Assembly (NCBI GenBank): GCA_003232715.1
Contig: QIJG01000111.1
Location: forward strand, 1-7,413
Direction: 5' to 3'
Source of the DNA: Nitrospirota bacterium
Lineage (GTDB): Bacteria; Nitrospirota; Thermodesulfovibrionia; Thermodesulfovibrionales; JdFR-85
Length of the DNA: 7,413 nt
The notes below the pieces were generated by a model. The model ran no database searches. It saw only the letters and a list, made by a program, of their open reading frames with translations, and was not told the DNA's origin. Position 1 is the first letter of the stretch; each line of letters begins with the position of its first letter. Below, one piece after another: positions 7,001 to 7,413 of the stretch. A program made the position numbers and the translations under genes.

Positions 7001-7378
7001 ATGCTGACAGAACTGAAATATGATGAAAAAGGGCTGATTCCTGCCATCATACAGGATGTAAACACAGGTGAGGTGCTGATGGTGGCTTACATGAATGAGA
7101 CGGCCCTGGAAAAGACCATAGAGACGGGGTTTACTCACTTCTGGTCCCGCTCAAGACAAAAGTACTGGAAGAAAGGAGAGACCTCGGGTCATGTGCAGGA
7201 GGTCAGGGAGATACTTCCTGACTGTGATGCCGACACACTGCTAATAAAGGTCATACAGCATGGTCCTGGGGCATGTCATACGGGGCACCGGAGCTGCTTT
7301 TACAGAAACATAAAGGGTGAGGAGGTTGCCGGAAAGGTCTTCTCCGAAGGTGAGGTGTATGGAAAAAAGGATAATTGA
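7001..7378 (+). CDS. hisI: Phosphoribosyl-AMP cyclohydrolase
   Basis: This enzyme opens the adenine ring of phosphoribosyl-AMP to give ProFAR, the third step of histidine synthesis, in the cytoplasm. It has 125 residues, the length of a stand-alone HisI rather than a HisIE fusion. Visible motifs are MVAYMN (27-32), SRSRQKYWKKGETSGH (49-64), the metal-binding DCDAD (74-78) and HGPGACHTGHRSCFYR (87-102). C75, C92 and C99 are the expected zinc ligands. A very strong ribosome binding site, GGAGGTGA (6992-6999), precedes the ATG. The end overlaps the hisE start by 20 nt, which suggests coupling of consecutive pathway enzymes. Confidence 0.97.
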   Translation: MLTELKYDEKGLIPAIIQDVNTGEVLMVAYMNETALEKTIETGFTHFWSRSRQKYWKKGETSGHVQEVREILPDCDADTLLIKVIQHGPGACHTGHRSCFYRNIKGEEVAGKVFSEGEVYGKKDN

Positions 7379-7413
7379 GAAGCTCTATGAAGTAATCACG
7401 GAGCGTAAAAACA
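7359..7413 (+). CDS. hisE: Phosphoribosyl-ATP pyrophosphatase, N-terminus only
   Basis: Only 18 codons are visible before the right edge: MEKRIIEKLYEVITERKN. The ELYEVIxERK-like pattern is the usual HisE beginning. HisE removes pyrophosphate from phosphoribosyl-ATP, the step just before HisI. The ATG lies within the last codons of hisI in another frame, with a GGTGAGGTGT ribosome binding region just upstream. The identification rests on the short match and on the hisI neighbour. Confidence 0.85.
   Translation, partial: MEKRIIEKLYEVITERKN

Noticed and set aside
6944..7138. Open minus-strand frame of 64 codons
   Set aside because: It is antisense to the end of the PAP2 gene and hisI, with no ribosome binding site or recognisable motif.

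Overview
The window looks like an ordinary chromosomal segment from a Gram-negative-type bacterium of intermediate GC content. The NtrY/NtrX pair preceded by a DUF4390 gene, the small (4.5S-type) SRP RNA, separate hisI and hisE genes, and signal-peptide-bearing envelope proteins would suit a Nitrospirota- or deltaproteobacteria-like genome. That taxonomic guess is inference only. No mobile element, CRISPR array or defence system was seen.

The genes form two divergent blocks separated at about 5465-5607. The leftward (minus-strand) block reads, in transcription order: a secreted DUF4390 protein, a membrane histidine kinase of the NtrY type overlapping it by ATGA, an NtrX-type sigma-54 response regulator, tRNA-Ser(GGA), the SRP RNA (ffs), and dnaX, which runs off the left edge. 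An extended -10 promoter precedes DUF4390. A second one, sitting inside a 25-bp inverted repeat, precedes the tRNA and probably also serves ffs and dnaX. The order tRNA-Ser, SRP RNA, dnaX is the same as around scr-dnaX in Bacillus subtilis, which suggests an old arrangement.

The rightward (plus-strand) block reads: an adenosine-specific kinase (COG1839 type), a secreted PAP2-family phosphatase with a TTG start, hisI, and the first 18 codons of hisE overlapping hisI. Spacing is short throughout and each start has a good ribosome binding site, so this looks like one operon.

The most notable observations are two apparent frameshifts. The ntrX-like gene is split into a receiver half and an AAA+/HTH half, at an 11-bp imperfect tandem repeat. 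The PAP2 gene loses its last 40 family-like residues through a shift near 6867, where a 2-nt loss from a CTCT run would explain it; its catalytic residues are intact. Either could be a real mutation or a sequencing/assembly error. I see no convincing new biological system here; most of the window is housekeeping and regulatory genes in sensible order.
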